The notes: generated from the letters alone by a model not told the origin. A stretch of DNA of 43,439 nucleotides from Pseudanabaena sp. Salubria-1 (GCA_023336205.1 JALQCR010000051.1:1-43439); one strand, 5' to 3'; counted from the first letter of the stretch, positions 8,402 to 17,244 are shown. Numbers and translations: made by a program.

Positions 8402-9715
8402 TTAGATCCAGCTAGGTAACCACATTAGCACGGGCAAATAACCTGAGGAGATCGGTAAACCGATATAAATTGGCAACCAAAATATAAAAGCGATCGTAAT
8501 AGTTGCCACAATCCCAGAACCCAGCGTCTTTAATTCGGGTAATGGCGATCGCCACATTAACGACACCAACAAGGCAAGAGTTGCAAAAGCAAAAACTGAA
8601 GCAGGCATATAGTGATACAAAAATATGCAGCGTTTGCTTAGGCTCCAAGGTAACCAATGGGCAAGGAAACTCGTGATTACATAGAAGGTTAACCAGAATA
8701 ATGTTGATGGTGACTTAGAGCTGTATTCAAAATTTATTTGCGTGATTAGCTTGGGCGGGAACCTTAACTTTGAAGCAACTAAAAATGATAGACCGAGTAG
8801 TAATGCGATCGCACTGAGCCAATATAACAATGGGTTACCCATTGCATGAACAAATTGCACCATGCTATTGGGACGCATCTCAAAAAAATAGGCAACGGGA
8901 CGAATTAATAAAACCCAACTCCACCAAGGTGAACAATAGGGATGGATCGGTTCGGTTTTGCCAACACCTAAGTTTTGATGAAAGCCAAGGATCTGGCGAT
9001 GAAGCTCCCAAATATCGCGTTCGGGATTAATCATTAAATGCGGAATCCACTCCACAAAATAAAAGGCGATCGGCAAAATGATTAATCCAATTACTATCTG
9101 TGGGGCATTTAAAGTTTGGCGATAACGTGACCATGCATACCCCATGAGCGTTATTAGCCCGACCACATAAGCCAAGCCTGTCCACTTTACGCTGATTGAT
9201 GCACCTAACATTAAGCCCGTAGCAATTACCCAAAACCATCTTTGTCGCGATCGCTTCAGTGCTAGTACTATACATAGGTGACTTAGCATCCCGAAAAGCA
9301 AAATATAAATATTGATCAAGCCAAACCTTGACTCCACCAATAACAATCCATCCATAGCAATAAACCATCCCGCTAGCCAGGCCCAACCTCGGCGATCGCT
9401 CAACTGCCAGAACAACTCATAGGTAATTAAGGGCAGTAATGAACCAGCCAGTGCTGTCATACAGCGATAACCAAAAGGCGCATAACCAAAAATCTTGATA
9501 CCTATAGCAATGATGTATTTGGCTAAGGGAGGATGTGCGTCGAAGAGCGTCTCGCCGCGCAAATAGTTTTGAGCAAACTTAGGGTAATAAACCTCGTCAA
9601 AAACGACATCCGCCGTGCCATCCAAATTCCAAAAGCGCGTGGCAAAAGCAACCAAAGCGATCGCCATTACACCGAAGACTGGATGTTCTGATAGCCAAAT
9701 AATACGATCGGACAA
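8402..9715 (-). CDS. Phospholipid carrier-dependent glycosyltransferase (PMT family, GT39)
   Basis: A 437-residue membrane protein with the GT-C signature of protein O-mannosyltransferases. The catalytic DE pair is at residues 40-41 (VVFDEVYYPKFAQNYL), followed by FDAHPPLAKYII in the first extracytoplasmic loop. A second conserved region (ELHRQILGFHQNL, then HPYCSPWWSWVLLIRP) matches the C-terminal PMT domain. It should transfer a sugar from a polyprenyl-phosphate donor to a protein or lipid outside the cytoplasm. The donor could come from an enzyme like the GT2 domain at the left of the window, but that link is inference. It ends before the dnaJ-like gene with an 80-bp gap. Confidence 0.9.
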   Translation of the reverse strand: MSDRIIWLSEHPVFGVMAIALVAFATRFWNLDGTADVVFDEVYYPKFAQNYLRGETLFDAHPPLAKYIIAIGIKIFGYAPFGYRCMTALAGSLLPLITYELFWQLSDRRGWAWLAGWFIAMDGLLLVESRFGLINIYILLFGMLSHLCIVLALKRSRQRWFWVIATGLMLGASISVKWTGLAYVVGLITLMGYAWSRYRQTLNAPQIVIGLIILPIAFYFVEWIPHLMINPERDIWELHRQILGFHQNLGVGKTEPIHPYCSPWWSWVLLIRPVAYFFEMRPNSMVQFVHAMGNPLLYWLSAIALLLGLSFLVASKLRFPPKLITQINFEYSSKSPSTLFWLTFYVITSFLAHWLPWSLSKRCIFLYHYMPASVFAFATLALLVSLMWRSPLPELKTLGSGIVATITIAFIFWLPIYIGLPISSGYLPVLMWLPSWI

Positions 9716-9798
9716 ACGAGCAACTGGAGTACTGATTATTTTATCCCTCCAATTGCCTATGTACTGTTCTCATCTAAAAACACTGAATATATAAACAG

Positions 9799-9841
9799 TA
9801 ATTTTAATAAAGCCTTGTTTGGCAGGGCTTTATTAAAATTA
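9799..9841. terminator. Hairpin at the end of the DsbA-like gene
   Basis: A 16-bp perfect stem TAATTTTAATAAAGCC / GGCTTTATTAAAATTA with an 11-nt loop. The right arm includes the minus-strand stop codon (9839-9841), and the T-rich complement follows on that strand. Confidence 0.7.
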
Positions 9842-10600
9842 TTTACCCGCTTTAATTTGGGCAACTAAAGATTCTAAATCCTTAATTTCAGGCACACCAG
9901 AGAAAAATACTCCATTTACCACAAATGAAGGTGTACCACGTACTCCCAAAGACTTACCAAGTTCAAAATCTTTCTTGATAGCTGCTTTCGCTTCTTCGCT
10001 CTTGCGATCGCGATTAAAGCGATCAACATCAAGTTTCAAAGTATTTGCAAGTTCTAGATAAAACTCTTCACCAAGTTTGCCCTGCTGCTCAAATAAAGCA
10101 TCATGGTATTCCCAAAACTTGCCCTGCTGGAAAGCAGCCCAAGCCGCGATAGCTGCAGGTTCAGCCTGTTGATGAATCTCCTTCAGGGGAAAATGCTTAA
10201 ACACTAAAGTGACATCATTCTGATTTTTTGCCATGAATTCCTTCACCACAGCATACCCTCTTGCACAGAAAGGACATTCAAAATCTGAGAACTCCGCCAT
10301 AATAATTTTTTGGCTTGCCGAACCTGCAACTGGAGAATTGCGGAGTAGCAAGCGAGGTTCTTGGCGAATTTGTGATAACACCTTATCGCGCAACTGCTCT
10401 TCTTGTTGAGCCTGAGATCTCTGATAGGACTGCACTGAGTCTAAAATCACCTGCGGATTTTTACGGATGATTTCTAAGACTTTAGTCTCAAATTGAGCAT
10501 CAGATAGTTGAGCGTTTGCTGATTGTCCAGTAGAAGCACAACTAGTAATTATCAGTAAGAGTGCAACTAAAACTGAGAGCAGGTATGGTTGGAGTCGCAT
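9839..10600 (-). CDS. DsbA-like thioredoxin-fold lipoprotein
   Basis: The 253-residue protein has a lipoprotein signal: a hydrophobic stretch from residue 6, then IITSC with the lipidated Cys at 21. A helical linker (about 33-85) leads to a thioredoxin fold with an active-site CPFC at 109-112 and a cis-Pro loop (VRGTPSFVV near 222). The long insert between them is the helical domain of the DsbA group. It should catalyse disulfide exchange in the periplasm while anchored to a membrane. In cyanobacteria such proteins commonly depend on a VKOR-type partner; none is in this window. Oxidase or isomerase activity cannot be decided from the sequence. Confidence 0.9.
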   Translation of the reverse strand: MRLQPYLLSVLVALLLIITSCASTGQSANAQLSDAQFETKVLEIIRKNPQVILDSVQSYQRSQAQQEEQLRDKVLSQIRQEPRLLLRNSPVAGSASQKIIMAEFSDFECPFCARGYAVVKEFMAKNQNDVTLVFKHFPLKEIHQQAEPAAIAAWAAFQQGKFWEYHDALFEQQGKLGEEFYLELANTLKLDVDRFNRDRKSEEAKAAIKKDFELGKSLGVRGTPSFVVNGVFFSGVPEIKDLESLVAQIKAGK

Positions 10601-10659
10601 TACAAAAACATCCCAAATTGAAGGCAGAATTCTTTTCGTATTAAGTCTACACGATCTCT

Positions 10660-10724
10660 AATCAAAACCGATTTTGGTATTTCTAGCGTCTTTGGCACTG
10701 GCAACACTAAAATCGGTTTTGATT
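10660..10724. repeat. 16-bp inverted repeat upstream of the DsbA-like gene
   Basis: AATCAAAACCGATTTT (10660-10675) and AAAATCGGTTTTGATT (10709-10724) pair around a 33-nt loop. It lies about 60 bp before the DsbA-like start and could form a leader hairpin. No regulator is known. Confidence 0.5.
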
Positions 10725-10768
10725 TAGAATTACTACATTTTTTATAATTTAATGGCTATGCGATTTAC

Positions 10769-10938
10769 AATACTTCGGACATTTTTGAAGCTTGTATTGG
10801 TTGCCCTGTATAGAATATCATTCCGCTTGTTATTTAAATGGTTGTGAGCGGTTAGGCTCGAAGCCATTTAATACCGTAATTCTCAGAAAGACTGTCCTGT
10901 GATGCTTATAACCTCGTTAAAAAAATGTCCGAAGTATT
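10769..10938. repeat. MITE-like element with 18-19 bp terminal inverted repeats
   Basis: AATACTTCGGACATTTTT at the left is mirrored by AAAAAATGTCCGAAGTATT at the right, enclosing about 130 bp without an open frame. Inside is a second weaker inverted repeat (TTAAATGG and CCATTTAA with GAGC/GCTC). No target duplication was clear. This element fills most of the gene-free interval 10725-10961. Confidence 0.6.
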
Positions 10939-10961
10939 AAATGTCAGAGGGCACTGGTCAG

Positions 10962-11575
10962 TTAATTAGTAAGGGAACTAAAACTCTTTGAGGATAGTAA
11001 TTCCAGCATAGAAACGGGACGATGAAAAAGTCCGATTGCCATAGAAGGATGCTCAGGCTTGACCCATTCGACCCGACGATTTCCCTGTGACCCTTTAATT
11101 TTTATGGCAACTTCCAATCCATATCTCCATACCTTGCGATGTCCATATTCACGAGTGACTTCTGATAATTTGAGATAAACACTTGCCATTTTCCATAGTT
11201 GGTGAGCGTAGCGTCTTTCTCCATCGGTAAACCATCGAATATATTGACTAGTTTTTGCCGATGACCATGCGGTGCTGGTGGCTTGCTTAAATAAGTCTGT
11301 TGTTTTCATTCCTGCTTTTGCTTCAATCCAGTAGCGACTCCCACGCTCAATAAATGTGATTGTCACCCTTTTGACTCTGAGCGGGGGAAGGTTCTCGCCT
11401 ACGCGAGTGTAAACTTCATCTCCTTCGATGGTCACATCTGAACCTGCGGGGGCAGATGGATTCCATTGCGGGGCTTGATCTGCCATTTTTTGCTCCCATT
11501 TCATGATGCTAACGTGTGATTTTTCTAGGACTCGTCCACTGGCTCTCATCCCCATTCCTTCACTCCTCATCTTAA
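10962..11575 (-). pseudogene. Decayed IS1-like transposase remnant
   Basis: About 205 residues remain. A helix-turn-helix-like stretch (ASGRVLEKSHVSIMKWEQ), a first catalytic Asp (EGDEVYTRVG) and a second (WFTDGERRYA) are visible, as in the cyanobacterial IS1 group. The N-terminal zinc ribbon is missing because a family 2 palindrome abuts at 11576. The frame continues open into that repeat, but those residues are repeat-encoded. Near the C-terminus EWVKPEHP runs straight into SMAIGLFHRPVSMLELL. As I recall the family, a segment carrying the third catalytic Glu lies between these, so an internal in-frame deletion is likely. It is almost certainly inactive. Confidence 0.7.
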
Positions 11576-11687
11576 GTACTAAGGAATGAAAATTAATTAA
11601 CTTGTGCAATTAAAACCAAAATTTGTTGGGGCGGGCTTCGCCCGCCCCAACAAATTTTGGTTTTAATTAATTTTCATTCCTTAGTAC
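11576..11687. repeat. Family 2 long palindromic repeat, most complete copy
   Basis: This element runs from GTACTAAGGAATG to CATTCCTTAGTAC, 112 bp. Arms pair almost perfectly to a tip GGGCGGG-CTT-CGCCCGCCC. The left arm alone has a 13-nt insert containing CTTGTGC. It truncates the transposase remnant on its left, and its right end overlaps a family 1 hairpin. Confidence 0.85.
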
Positions 11688-11725
11688 CAAAACATAAAAT
11701 GGCTACGCCATTTTATGTTTTGGTA
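11685..11725. repeat. Family 1 hairpin, CATAAAA variant
   Basis: TACCAAAACATAAAATGGC pairs perfectly with GCCATTTTATGTTTTGGTA around TAC. It ends one base before the stop codon of the minus-strand gene 11726-12196, so it could form the 3' end of that mRNA. Confidence 0.8.
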
Positions 11726-12196
11726 TTAGTCGCCAGAATATGGTTCGACCTTGACTTCGGGTTCGTCGATCGCAGTCATTACAAAAAGGCGATCTTTGTA
11801 ACGGAAGATAAATGATGTTGGGCTTAACCAACGCATAAACCTAAACCCTGAGATTTCGCCTATGAGACCAAATTTTGCCGAGAAAGTTTTTATATCAAAC
11901 CGTCTTACGCTTGATACTTTTTTGCAGCAACCTTCTATACCAAAGGTGACCTGCTCAATAAATACACTGTTATATATATCTTCAAGAAGAATCACTACAC
12001 GGTATGCTCGACCCTGAACCTTTGCATTGACATCGCTCTCAAACCAATCAATTGGACTTTGGGAGAGTTGTACGATCCAAGGATAGTAATTTGTATTTGC
12101 AGCAGGTGCTGTTTTGATAACAATGGGCTCTGCAAATGCAGCACTGGGAATTAATGCTAAAAACAGAACTGCTACAAGGTGAAAAGTTGATTTCAT
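11726..12196 (-). CDS. Secreted hypothetical protein
   Basis: The 156-residue product begins with a clear Sec signal peptide (MKSTFHLVAVLFLALIPSAAFA, cleavage probably after AFA). The mature part of about 134 residues is beta-rich, with a Cys-Cys pair (GCCKK) and no motif I recognise. It probably resides in the periplasm or at the cell surface. It diverges from the peroxiredoxin-like gene with about 100 bp between them, which must hold both promoters. Confidence 0.6.
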   Translation of the reverse strand: MKSTFHLVAVLFLALIPSAAFAEPIVIKTAPAANTNYYPWIVQLSQSPIDWFESDVNAKVQGRAYRVVILLEDIYNSVFIEQVTFGIEGCCKKVSSVRRFDIKTFSAKFGLIGEISGFRFMRWLSPTSFIFRYKDRLFVMTAIDEPEVKVEPYSGD

Positions 12197-12296
12197 TTTG
12201 CGGCGTTGGCTAAGGAATTAAAATGAGGCGTAATGACATTGCTTGAAGAAACGCTATCTTTAAAATATATAGCGATCGCAATCTCAATATAACCCT

Positions 12297-13115
12297 ATGA
12301 ATCAAAACACTTACGAAATCCTGAGTCAAACCCAACGGCAGCGTGTTGGCGATGGCGCGATCGCCTCAATTCTTGAGGGTTGTGAATCTGCACAACGTAA
12401 ACTAATTTTAGTACTACCCCAATTAGGCGATTTTGACAGCCTTGAATATATTTGGTGGATACAAAGAGAAATCGATCGCATTAAATCAGAGGGAATTACC
12501 GTTCGCGCTATTGGTATTGGTGATCGCCAGTCGGGAGAATATTTTTGTAAATTTACAGGCTTCGATAAAAATTGGTTGTTTGTCGATCCTACAGGTGAAT
12601 TACATCGTCAATTAAATCTCTATTCAGGGTTAACCACTAAATTCCCTCTCCTTTCATCAGGACAGAGAGCTTGGGTGAATCTGATGTTGATGTGCGCAGG
12701 GATTGGCAGCCAAGGGACATTAGCTGAAGTATTTCGCGGCTACCGAGGCGATCGCAATGCACCACAACTAATCGGTGATGAAGAAATTATCAAAGCCGCA
12801 CCATTACCACCATTAAAGGGTTCTTTCTTTAAATGGGCTGGTGGTAGCGGATTTCAACGTCCTTTTGAACTCGCAACATTGCGACTGCGAAATATGGCTG
12901 AGGTTTTAGGCAATTGGACAGCCTATGTTCCTGATGCATCGCACATGACACAGCGCGGCGGCACTTTTCTGTTTGATGCTGAGAAAAAATTAACCTACGA
13001 ACATCGCGATCGCGGCATCTTAGGATTTTCTGCTAATCCCAGCTATCCATTGTCGTTTTTATTTGCAGATCAATTTTCTGAACAATCATCTACGCAAAAA
13101 GTAACCTCTCCTTAA
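12297..13115 (+). CDS. Peroxiredoxin-like (AhpC/TSA-related) family protein
   Basis: The 272-residue protein resembles the cyanobacterial peroxiredoxin-like family with a thioredoxin fold. Matching stretches are KLILVLPQLGDFDSLEY, a strand-helix region with AIGIGDRQSGEYFC, then DPTGELHRQLNLYSGL, and a long C-terminal part (SGFQRPFELATLRLRNM, TQRGGTFLFD, YEHRDRGILGFS). No CxxC is present. The Cys in LEGCESAQ lies before the first strand and is not a standard peroxidatic position, so activity is uncertain. Its stop overlaps the stop of the convergent ComFB gene inside TTAA. Confidence 0.72.
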   Translation: MNQNTYEILSQTQRQRVGDGAIASILEGCESAQRKLILVLPQLGDFDSLEYIWWIQREIDRIKSEGITVRAIGIGDRQSGEYFCKFTGFDKNWLFVDPTGELHRQLNLYSGLTTKFPLLSSGQRAWVNLMLMCAGIGSQGTLAEVFRGYRGDRNAPQLIGDEEIIKAAPLPPLKGSFFKWAGGSGFQRPFELATLRLRNMAEVLGNWTAYVPDASHMTQRGGTFLFDAEKKLTYEHRDRGILGFSANPSYPLSFLFADQFSEQSSTQKVTSP

Positions 13116-13669
13116 ACTTTTTCCTCAAAGTCAGGGGCATAAGCTTGAAGTAGGTTGCTGAGCTGCGAAAGGACAGAATCTTTGTTAACAGAGCCAAAAC
13201 TAGAGCGATCGGGGAAGAATTCTGGACGATCTAGATTGCGATCGATTGCTTCCTTAACCTGCTGCGCAATCAAATGCTGTAAATCGGCAATCGCTCTGTC
13301 ACGTTGATAATTTGCCCCTTGCTCAGTGGTGGCATACAAAGGCGGCAAACGGTTGAGCGCATAAGCCGCAATATCCCCCAGATCCAAAACTTTGTTAGTA
13401 TTGGCTTCGATCTCAGCGACTCTTGCCACAGCTTCACTCAAAACCAATTCTTCCATGACGTTGATAAATTGCTTGCGAGGTACAGCTACGACTTCCCCAG
13501 TAAGCAATGCACCCATCAGACGATCAAGAGCAATATACTCTTCAACTGATAGCTCAAACGCGCTATCGCAAATCCGCCCCACTTCGGCTTCCATCGCAGG
13601 AGTTAGGTAGCCATCTTGTAAAGCCTGTTCGACAATAGACTCAATGCTGGTTTTTACTATCTTTTCCAC
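13112..13669 (-). CDS. ComFB-domain protein, candidate cyclic-dinucleotide receptor
   Basis: The 185-residue protein carries a ComFB domain in its central region (FINVMEELVLSEAVARV, then DIAAYALNRLPPLYATTEQG). ComFB-family proteins in cyanobacteria have been reported as receptors for c-di-GMP, and in some cases c-di-AMP, with effects on cell size and motility. That is established family knowledge as I recall it, not something shown here. The N-terminal 60 residues are helical and acidic, and the tail holds another helix pair. Its stop overlaps that of the convergent peroxiredoxin-like gene by 3 nt. It is a plausible reader of the c-di-GMP made or degraded by the two CHASE2 proteins at 33-41 kb, though not linked to them by position. 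Confidence 0.78.
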   Translation of the reverse strand: MEKIVKTSIESIVEQALQDGYLTPAMEAEVGRICDSAFELSVEEYIALDRLMGALLTGEVVAVPRKQFINVMEELVLSEAVARVAEIEANTNKVLDLGDIAAYALNRLPPLYATTEQGANYQRDRAIADLQHLIAQQVKEAIDRNLDRPEFFPDRSSFGSVNKDSVLSQLSNLLQAYAPDFEEKV

Positions 13670-13704
13670 TGTTATCTCTTTAATAACGCAACATTAACGC
13701 AACA

Positions 13705-15924
13705 CTAGGGTACTTCAATAGGAATAATCGTATACTCAGGCAGAGACATCTGGAAATGCTCTTTTTGGCTGAGCAAGATCACCAGTCGTGCTACAGACTG
13801 GGGCTTAACTGCCAAATCGCTCCAAGGTATAGCAACTTCTAGACATTGCTCAAAGCCTATTTTCGTATGAGTTGCGATAGTTTCCCACTGAAATTGTTCT
13901 GTAGATTCTTGAAGCTGGACTGACTTATCAGCAAAATTGATCGTTAGGTGATGGCGAAACAAATAATTTAGCGGCGACACATCAGGCATGTCAAGAAGTT
14001 GCACAGGACTGTTGGGATGAATCCGACTTGGATAAAACCACAACAAATGTAGTTTACTTTGAGCGACGCTCTCTAGATTACTAAATTCTAGGCGCAAGTA
14101 GCAATAAAAATGATCGTAACCGTACCATAGTCGCTTGACGGGCGTATTTTGATGCATTGCCCCCCTTGCCCCACTAACTTCAATTTTGCCAGCCCCTTGC
14201 CAATCATCATTTTCAAATCGGCCATTAATCATTGGCTCAATGAGGCTAGTAGGTCGATCGCTAGTGGAGACATCATGAGGCTCAAGAGGATATAGCAATG
14301 CATGGGGTACTGGCTCATTGAGAGCACGATAAATCACCTGCAAATGCTCACGAAATAGACGATCAAACATCGCGTCGTCATTAGAGCTATGGCCTTCACC
14401 AAACCACCAAAACCAATCCGAGCCTTCGGCTGCCATTAGACTTTCCCATGCTTCAGGATTATTTTCTGGTGTAGCTTCGGCGTGCATAGCCAATACTTGA
14501 CGTGCTTCTGCAAGTAACTCCCAAGCGCGGTTTTTAACTGGATCGCCGATCCATGTGGTAAAGCTAGAGTCAATCCATGAGCCACTATGCAACTGGTGAG
14601 GTGGGATTTTTTCAGTGGGTGAGAATTTCTCTAGATATTCAGAGGGTGTAACCAGTTTTAGATTTTCATTGTTGGAAAGGTTTTCGTAAAGCGTTTGCAA
14701 GAATGGGTTGCCATCTTGAGGATAAAATTCCCAGCAGTTTTCACCATCAAGGGCGATTGTTACTAACCAAGGCTTTCCTTCAGGATGCTCTGCTAGATAT
14801 TCATTTTGTTGTTTTTGAATAGTCATCAAACGATCGCATAAATCATCGCTAGCAGCTTGAGGCAAAAGTGCACCATAGCTAAAGCCGATCAGATCCGAAA
14901 GTAGGCGATCGCGGAAAATAATTGCTAAGTCCCCATGAATAGTTTCGAGACGATAGGGTTGATAGAGCAAATGTGGTGCATCGATCGCCCCGCGCTCATC
15001 TCGTCGGAAATAATGTCCAAGACTCCAGCCTAATACTCCTTCGTCAGAACATAACCAAGAAAATCCCTGCTTAGAAACATGCGGCAAAATGGCGGGGCTA
15101 ACAGACTGCTCTGAGGGCCATAAACCTCTGGGATCGCAGCTAAAGTGCTGGCGGTAAACTTCTTTTGCTTTTTCTAGGTGGAGTGTAATATCTGGCTCAT
15201 GGCGGAAGCGATGATTAGGCAGATACATCTGTGGCACAGCGATCCTACCTGCTTGCGTATCGGCTAAAAGCGGCATGATCGGATGCGTGTAGGGCGTGGT
15301 GGTAATTTCTAGTTGCCCATTTTTTTGCATTTTTCGATGCTGTGGCAAAATTTGAGAAATAATATCTCGCTGCTTGCTATAGATTCTTTGTCGATCGGCT
15401 AAGGTAAAATCCTTGCCGCGATCGTACCATTCGGCAATTTCGGGATCGGCATCTCGGAATAGAGGATCAATCCATGCCAAGTTATGCCATGCAAGTAAAT
15501 CGCTAAAATCTGGTGCTAGCCAATTATTGACACACCACTCAATCCCACAGGCTTGTCTCTGAGCTAATAGATCGGCATAGCGATGATATGGCTCGATCAT
15601 CGTCTGATGATTAGCATCAAAGAAATGCTCGACAATGAAATGTTTTTGCGATCGCGTTAAGGTATCGACAGGTGTTAAAGTCAAAGCCAAGTAAGGATCA
15701 AATGCATTTCCTTCAACATAATCCTGCAATTGCAGGATCAGCGATGGCACAAGATTGATCGTTTGATGTAGCTTAGGATATCTTGACAACATCAACGCTA
15801 AATCCAAATAATCTTTTACGCCATGCAACCTCACCCAAGGCAAATGATACTTACCTGCGATCGCGCTTTTGTAGAGAGGTTGATGTTGGTGCCAGATAAA
15901 TGCGATATGTAGAGGATATGACAT
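13705..15924 (-). CDS. Glycoside hydrolase family 57 protein
   Basis: Starting at the ATG at 15924 the protein has 739 residues. GH57 motifs appear in order: HQHQP at 12-16, a likely nucleophile Glu272 in GLWPSEQSVS, and a likely acid Asp393 in ALDGENCWEFY. The C-terminal 180 residues form a beta-rich domain (WYGYDHFYCYLRLEF) typical of the long cyanobacterial GH57 proteins. It probably acts on alpha-glucans such as glycogen, as hydrolase or transferase. An upstream ATG at 15993 would add 23 residues unlike the family. The chosen start is 3 bp from that of the divergent DUF192 gene. Confidence 0.9.
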   Translation of the reverse strand: MSYPLHIAFIWHQHQPLYKSAIAGKYHLPWVRLHGVKDYLDLALMLSRYPKLHQTINLVPSLILQLQDYVEGNAFDPYLALTLTPVDTLTRSQKHFIVEHFFDANHQTMIEPYHRYADLLAQRQACGIEWCVNNWLAPDFSDLLAWHNLAWIDPLFRDADPEIAEWYDRGKDFTLADRQRIYSKQRDIISQILPQHRKMQKNGQLEITTTPYTHPIMPLLADTQAGRIAVPQMYLPNHRFRHEPDITLHLEKAKEVYRQHFSCDPRGLWPSEQSVSPAILPHVSKQGFSWLCSDEGVLGWSLGHYFRRDERGAIDAPHLLYQPYRLETIHGDLAIIFRDRLLSDLIGFSYGALLPQAASDDLCDRLMTIQKQQNEYLAEHPEGKPWLVTIALDGENCWEFYPQDGNPFLQTLYENLSNNENLKLVTPSEYLEKFSPTEKIPPHQLHSGSWIDSSFTTWIGDPVKNRAWELLAEARQVLAMHAEATPENNPEAWESLMAAEGSDWFWWFGEGHSSNDDAMFDRLFREHLQVIYRALNEPVPHALLYPLEPHDVSTSDRPTSLIEPMINGRFENDDWQGAGKIEVSGARGAMHQNTPVKRLWYGYDHFYCYLRLEFSNLESVAQSKLHLLWFYPSRIHPNSPVQLLDMPDVSPLNYLFRHHLTINFADKSVQLQESTEQFQWETIATHTKIGFEQCLEVAIPWSDLAVKPQSVARLVILLSQKEHFQMSLPEYTIIPIEVP

Positions 15925-15927
15925 AGG

Positions 15928-16557
15928 ATGACTGGCAATATGACTGGCGATACTTCTAGAAATTGTGACACACCTAATCATAGTTCGATCCAAACACTTT
16001 GTATAAAGCTATGTACGGTTAGCCTCAGTCTTTGTTTGATGGGCTGTGCACCTGTATCTAGTGATACAGCTAAGAACCCCACAGCACCAGAGATACCCGC
16101 GACATCATCACCACAAACGATCTCTCCTCAAGCTAAACCCAAACCAGTCTCAGAACTGGCTCAATATTTGCCAATTACTGCCATAGCGACAATTTCAGGA
16201 CGCGAAATTCAGCTTGAGGTAGCCAGTACTTTCAAGGAACAAGAAAAAGGACTAATGTTTCGTCCCCCATTGGCTGACGATCGCGGGATGTTGTTTGTTT
16301 TTACGCCTGCGCGTCCCGTGGCTTTTTGGATGAAAAATACCCCTTCCCCGCTTGATATTATTTTCTTGCTGGATGGGGAAGTTAAGGCGATCGCCCGCAA
16401 TGCGACAACTTGCAAGAGTGATCCCTGTCCTGTTTATCCTGTGGGAGGTGTAGTTGCGGATAATGTGATTGAAGTAAGAGCGTGGCTAACCCAAGAAATT
16501 GGTTTGAAAGAAGGCGATCGGATTTCTGTTAAATTCTTGTTGCCAAAAAATCAATGA
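15928..16557 (+). CDS. DUF192 lipoprotein
   Basis: The 209-residue protein has a hydrophobic stretch with lipobox LMGC (Cys about 40), a Pro/Thr/Ser-rich linker, and a DUF192 domain from about residue 75. Domain hallmarks are LEVASTFKEQEKGLMFR, GMLFVF and AFWMKNTPSPLDIIFL. Family function is unknown; it is a small beta-barrel often exported. Alternative ATG at 15940 would shorten the unusually long n-region before the signal. Only 3 bp separate the first ATG from that of the divergent GH57 gene, so each promoter must lie within the other gene unless translation starts further in. Confidence 0.85.
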   Translation: MTGNMTGDTSRNCDTPNHSSIQTLCIKLCTVSLSLCLMGCAPVSSDTAKNPTAPEIPATSSPQTISPQAKPKPVSELAQYLPITAIATISGREIQLEVASTFKEQEKGLMFRPPLADDRGMLFVFTPARPVAFWMKNTPSPLDIIFLLDGEVKAIARNATTCKSDPCPVYPVGGVVADNVIEVRAWLTQEIGLKEGDRISVKFLLPKNQ

Positions 16558-16724
16558 CCACTATAATTCTATAGTCTGAAATTGTTTGCCAATCCAAAGA
16601 TATTGCACGGCAATATTGAACAAAAGTAAATAAATTTCAAAATGTTCAAAACTACTTAGTAATTTCTCCCTGAAAGTGCTAAAAGTAGCAGTGGTGAATC
16701 TTGAGTGAAAGAAGAGTAAAAAAA

Positions 16725-17225
16725 ATGACAGCTAGCAGAGCAAGAAGCCCTGAGCCACAGAGATACCCACAGCCTCTTGATCGCAAGAATAAACTTCGGC
16801 AGGCAAGTCCCAAACCGAACAAAAATCGCAATGTAAAGCGGTTGCCTCGTACTAACTCATTTCCTCTGCCTCTGTGGTTGCGGGTCTTGATGACCACTCA
16901 AAAGCTGTCTATAGCTGCGACTGTAATCCTCACTATTTCAGTATTCGCGATCTACGGTTGGACTGTATATGCCCAAGAGCAGTGGAATCAGCAATTTAAA
17001 AAGCTCGAACAACTCCAGCGTCAAGAACGGCAATTAACTAATGCCGCTGGTTCATTTGATAATGAGATGCTGCAATCAATTCAAAAGAAGCCGGGGGATT
17101 TGGTTCGCGAAAGTCCCGAGAAATCAATTTTTTTGCAAGCTGCTCCTCTCCGCCCAAAGCGTGAAGTCCCGTCTACTGTGTCTGAGCTTCCTAAGAAAAA
17201 GCAAAATGAAAGCCTAGGATATTAA
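16725..17225 (+). CDS. FtsL/DivIC-like single-pass membrane protein
   Basis: From the ATG at 16725 the product has 166 residues. It has a strongly basic, Pro-rich cytoplasmic tail (about 1-55), one membrane segment (KLSIAATVILTISVFAIYGW), then a heptad-rich stretch (EQWNQQFKKLEQLQRQERQL) and a Pro/Lys-rich tail. This is the layout of FtsL-type division proteins, and cyanobacteria have divergent ones of this form. Without an alignment the assignment stays tentative. A TTG at 16701 could add eight residues, but the ATG is preferred and AAGAG lies about 10 nt before it. A 25-bp perfect hairpin follows. Confidence 0.6.
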   Translation: MTASRARSPEPQRYPQPLDRKNKLRQASPKPNKNRNVKRLPRTNSFPLPLWLRVLMTTQKLSIAATVILTISVFAIYGWTVYAQEQWNQQFKKLEQLQRQERQLTNAAGSFDNEMLQSIQKKPGDLVRESPEKSIFLQAAPLRPKREVPSTVSELPKKKQNESLGY

Positions 17226-17244
17226 TGTAGGAACTTCACATGGT

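Noticed and set aside
8830..9030. Open frame opposite the PMT gene
   Set aside because: It is antisense to a well-supported glycosyltransferase gene and has no domain or start signal.
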